The translations under genes were made by a program, and so were the position numbers. From the NCBI GenBank assembly GCA_014762505.1, contig JABURS010000029.1, positions 124,178-169,124 on the forward strand: a stretch of 44,947 nucleotides of DNA, given 5' to 3'. Below the pieces are notes generated by a model. That model was not told where the DNA came from. It made no database searches and saw nothing but the letters and a program-made list of their open reading frames with translations. This DNA is from Chromatiales bacterium. Lineage in GTDB: Bacteria > Pseudomonadota > Gammaproteobacteria > SpSt-1174. This document shows, piece by piece, positions 44,893 through 44,947 of this stretch. How positions within the stretch are numbered: position 1 is the stretch's first letter; each line of letters begins with the position of its first letter.

Positions 44893-44947
44893 CTAGCAGG
44901 CCGTTGAAAAACCCACCACTTCGGGCGCCCTGACTCCCAGATGATGG
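44893..44947. mobile_element. Possible insertion-sequence end at the right edge
   Basis: CTAGCAGGCCGTTGAAAAAC begins at 44893. The GCAGGCCGTTGAAAAA string resembles terminal inverted repeats of several proteobacterial IS elements, and the CTAG could be a target duplication. No transposase is in view, so this is a weak call. Confidence 0.25.

Overview
The window is ordinary chromosomal DNA of a high-G+C gammaproteobacterium. The gene orders def-fmt-rsmB divergent from lysM-dprA-smg-topA-tsaC-hemF, pyrE divergent from xth, coaBC-dut-algC-argB, and bioB-bioF support this. An HvfA-type EGKCG protein, a Mg-type HemB and a PhoX-like secreted protein would fit a Chromatiales/Ectothiorhodospiraceae-like organism, but that placement is an inference. 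No tRNA, rRNA, CRISPR array, prophage or complete insertion sequence was seen.

Layout: (1) 1-1590, minus strand: rsmB start, fmt, def. (2) 1753-8455, plus strand: LysM lipoprotein, dprA, smg, topA, tsaC, hemF. (3) 8520-9787: an orphan HvfA-like Cys-repeat peptide divergent from an ArsR-rhodanese regulator. (4) 9820-12429: hemB, aroE, OmpA-type lipoprotein. (5) 12456-14349, minus: gamma-carbonic anhydrase, gor. (6) 14423-16035: ubiA and comF, tail to tail. (7) 16120-19502: a biotin operon (4-TM protein, bioB, methyltransferase, bioF) behind a sigma70-type promoter overlapped by a BirA operator. (8) 19503-19916: a gene-free structured repeat/RNA-like element. (9) 19917-24893: radC divergent from coaBC-dut-algC-argB. 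(10) 24913-31668: DUF4124 protein, TSUP permease, pyrE, xth, NhaP2-type antiporter, AmpG-type permease, small orphan. (11) 31669-35317: paired NTF2-like proteins, ketohexokinase-like kinase, Rieske protein, BASS transporter, YbhB-type protein. (12) 35341-38318: CHAD protein and an unusual pyruvate kinase sharing a divergent control region with Pho-box-like sites. (13) 38322-44765, minus: nfi, recG, di-heme lipoprotein, PhoX-like protein. The right edge may be an IS end.

Most genes are housekeeping: N-formylmethionine metabolism, DNA topology, repair and uptake, tetrapyrrole, shikimate, ubiquinone, CoA, biotin, pyrimidine and arginine synthesis. The most distinctive content is regulatory or small: the BirA box that places an uncharacterised membrane protein in the biotin regulon; Pho-box-like sites between the CHAD and pyruvate-kinase genes; the multi-hairpin element at 19556-19787, closed by a 15-bp stem and carrying GGA(C) loops; and the HvfA-like precursor with no modification enzymes nearby.
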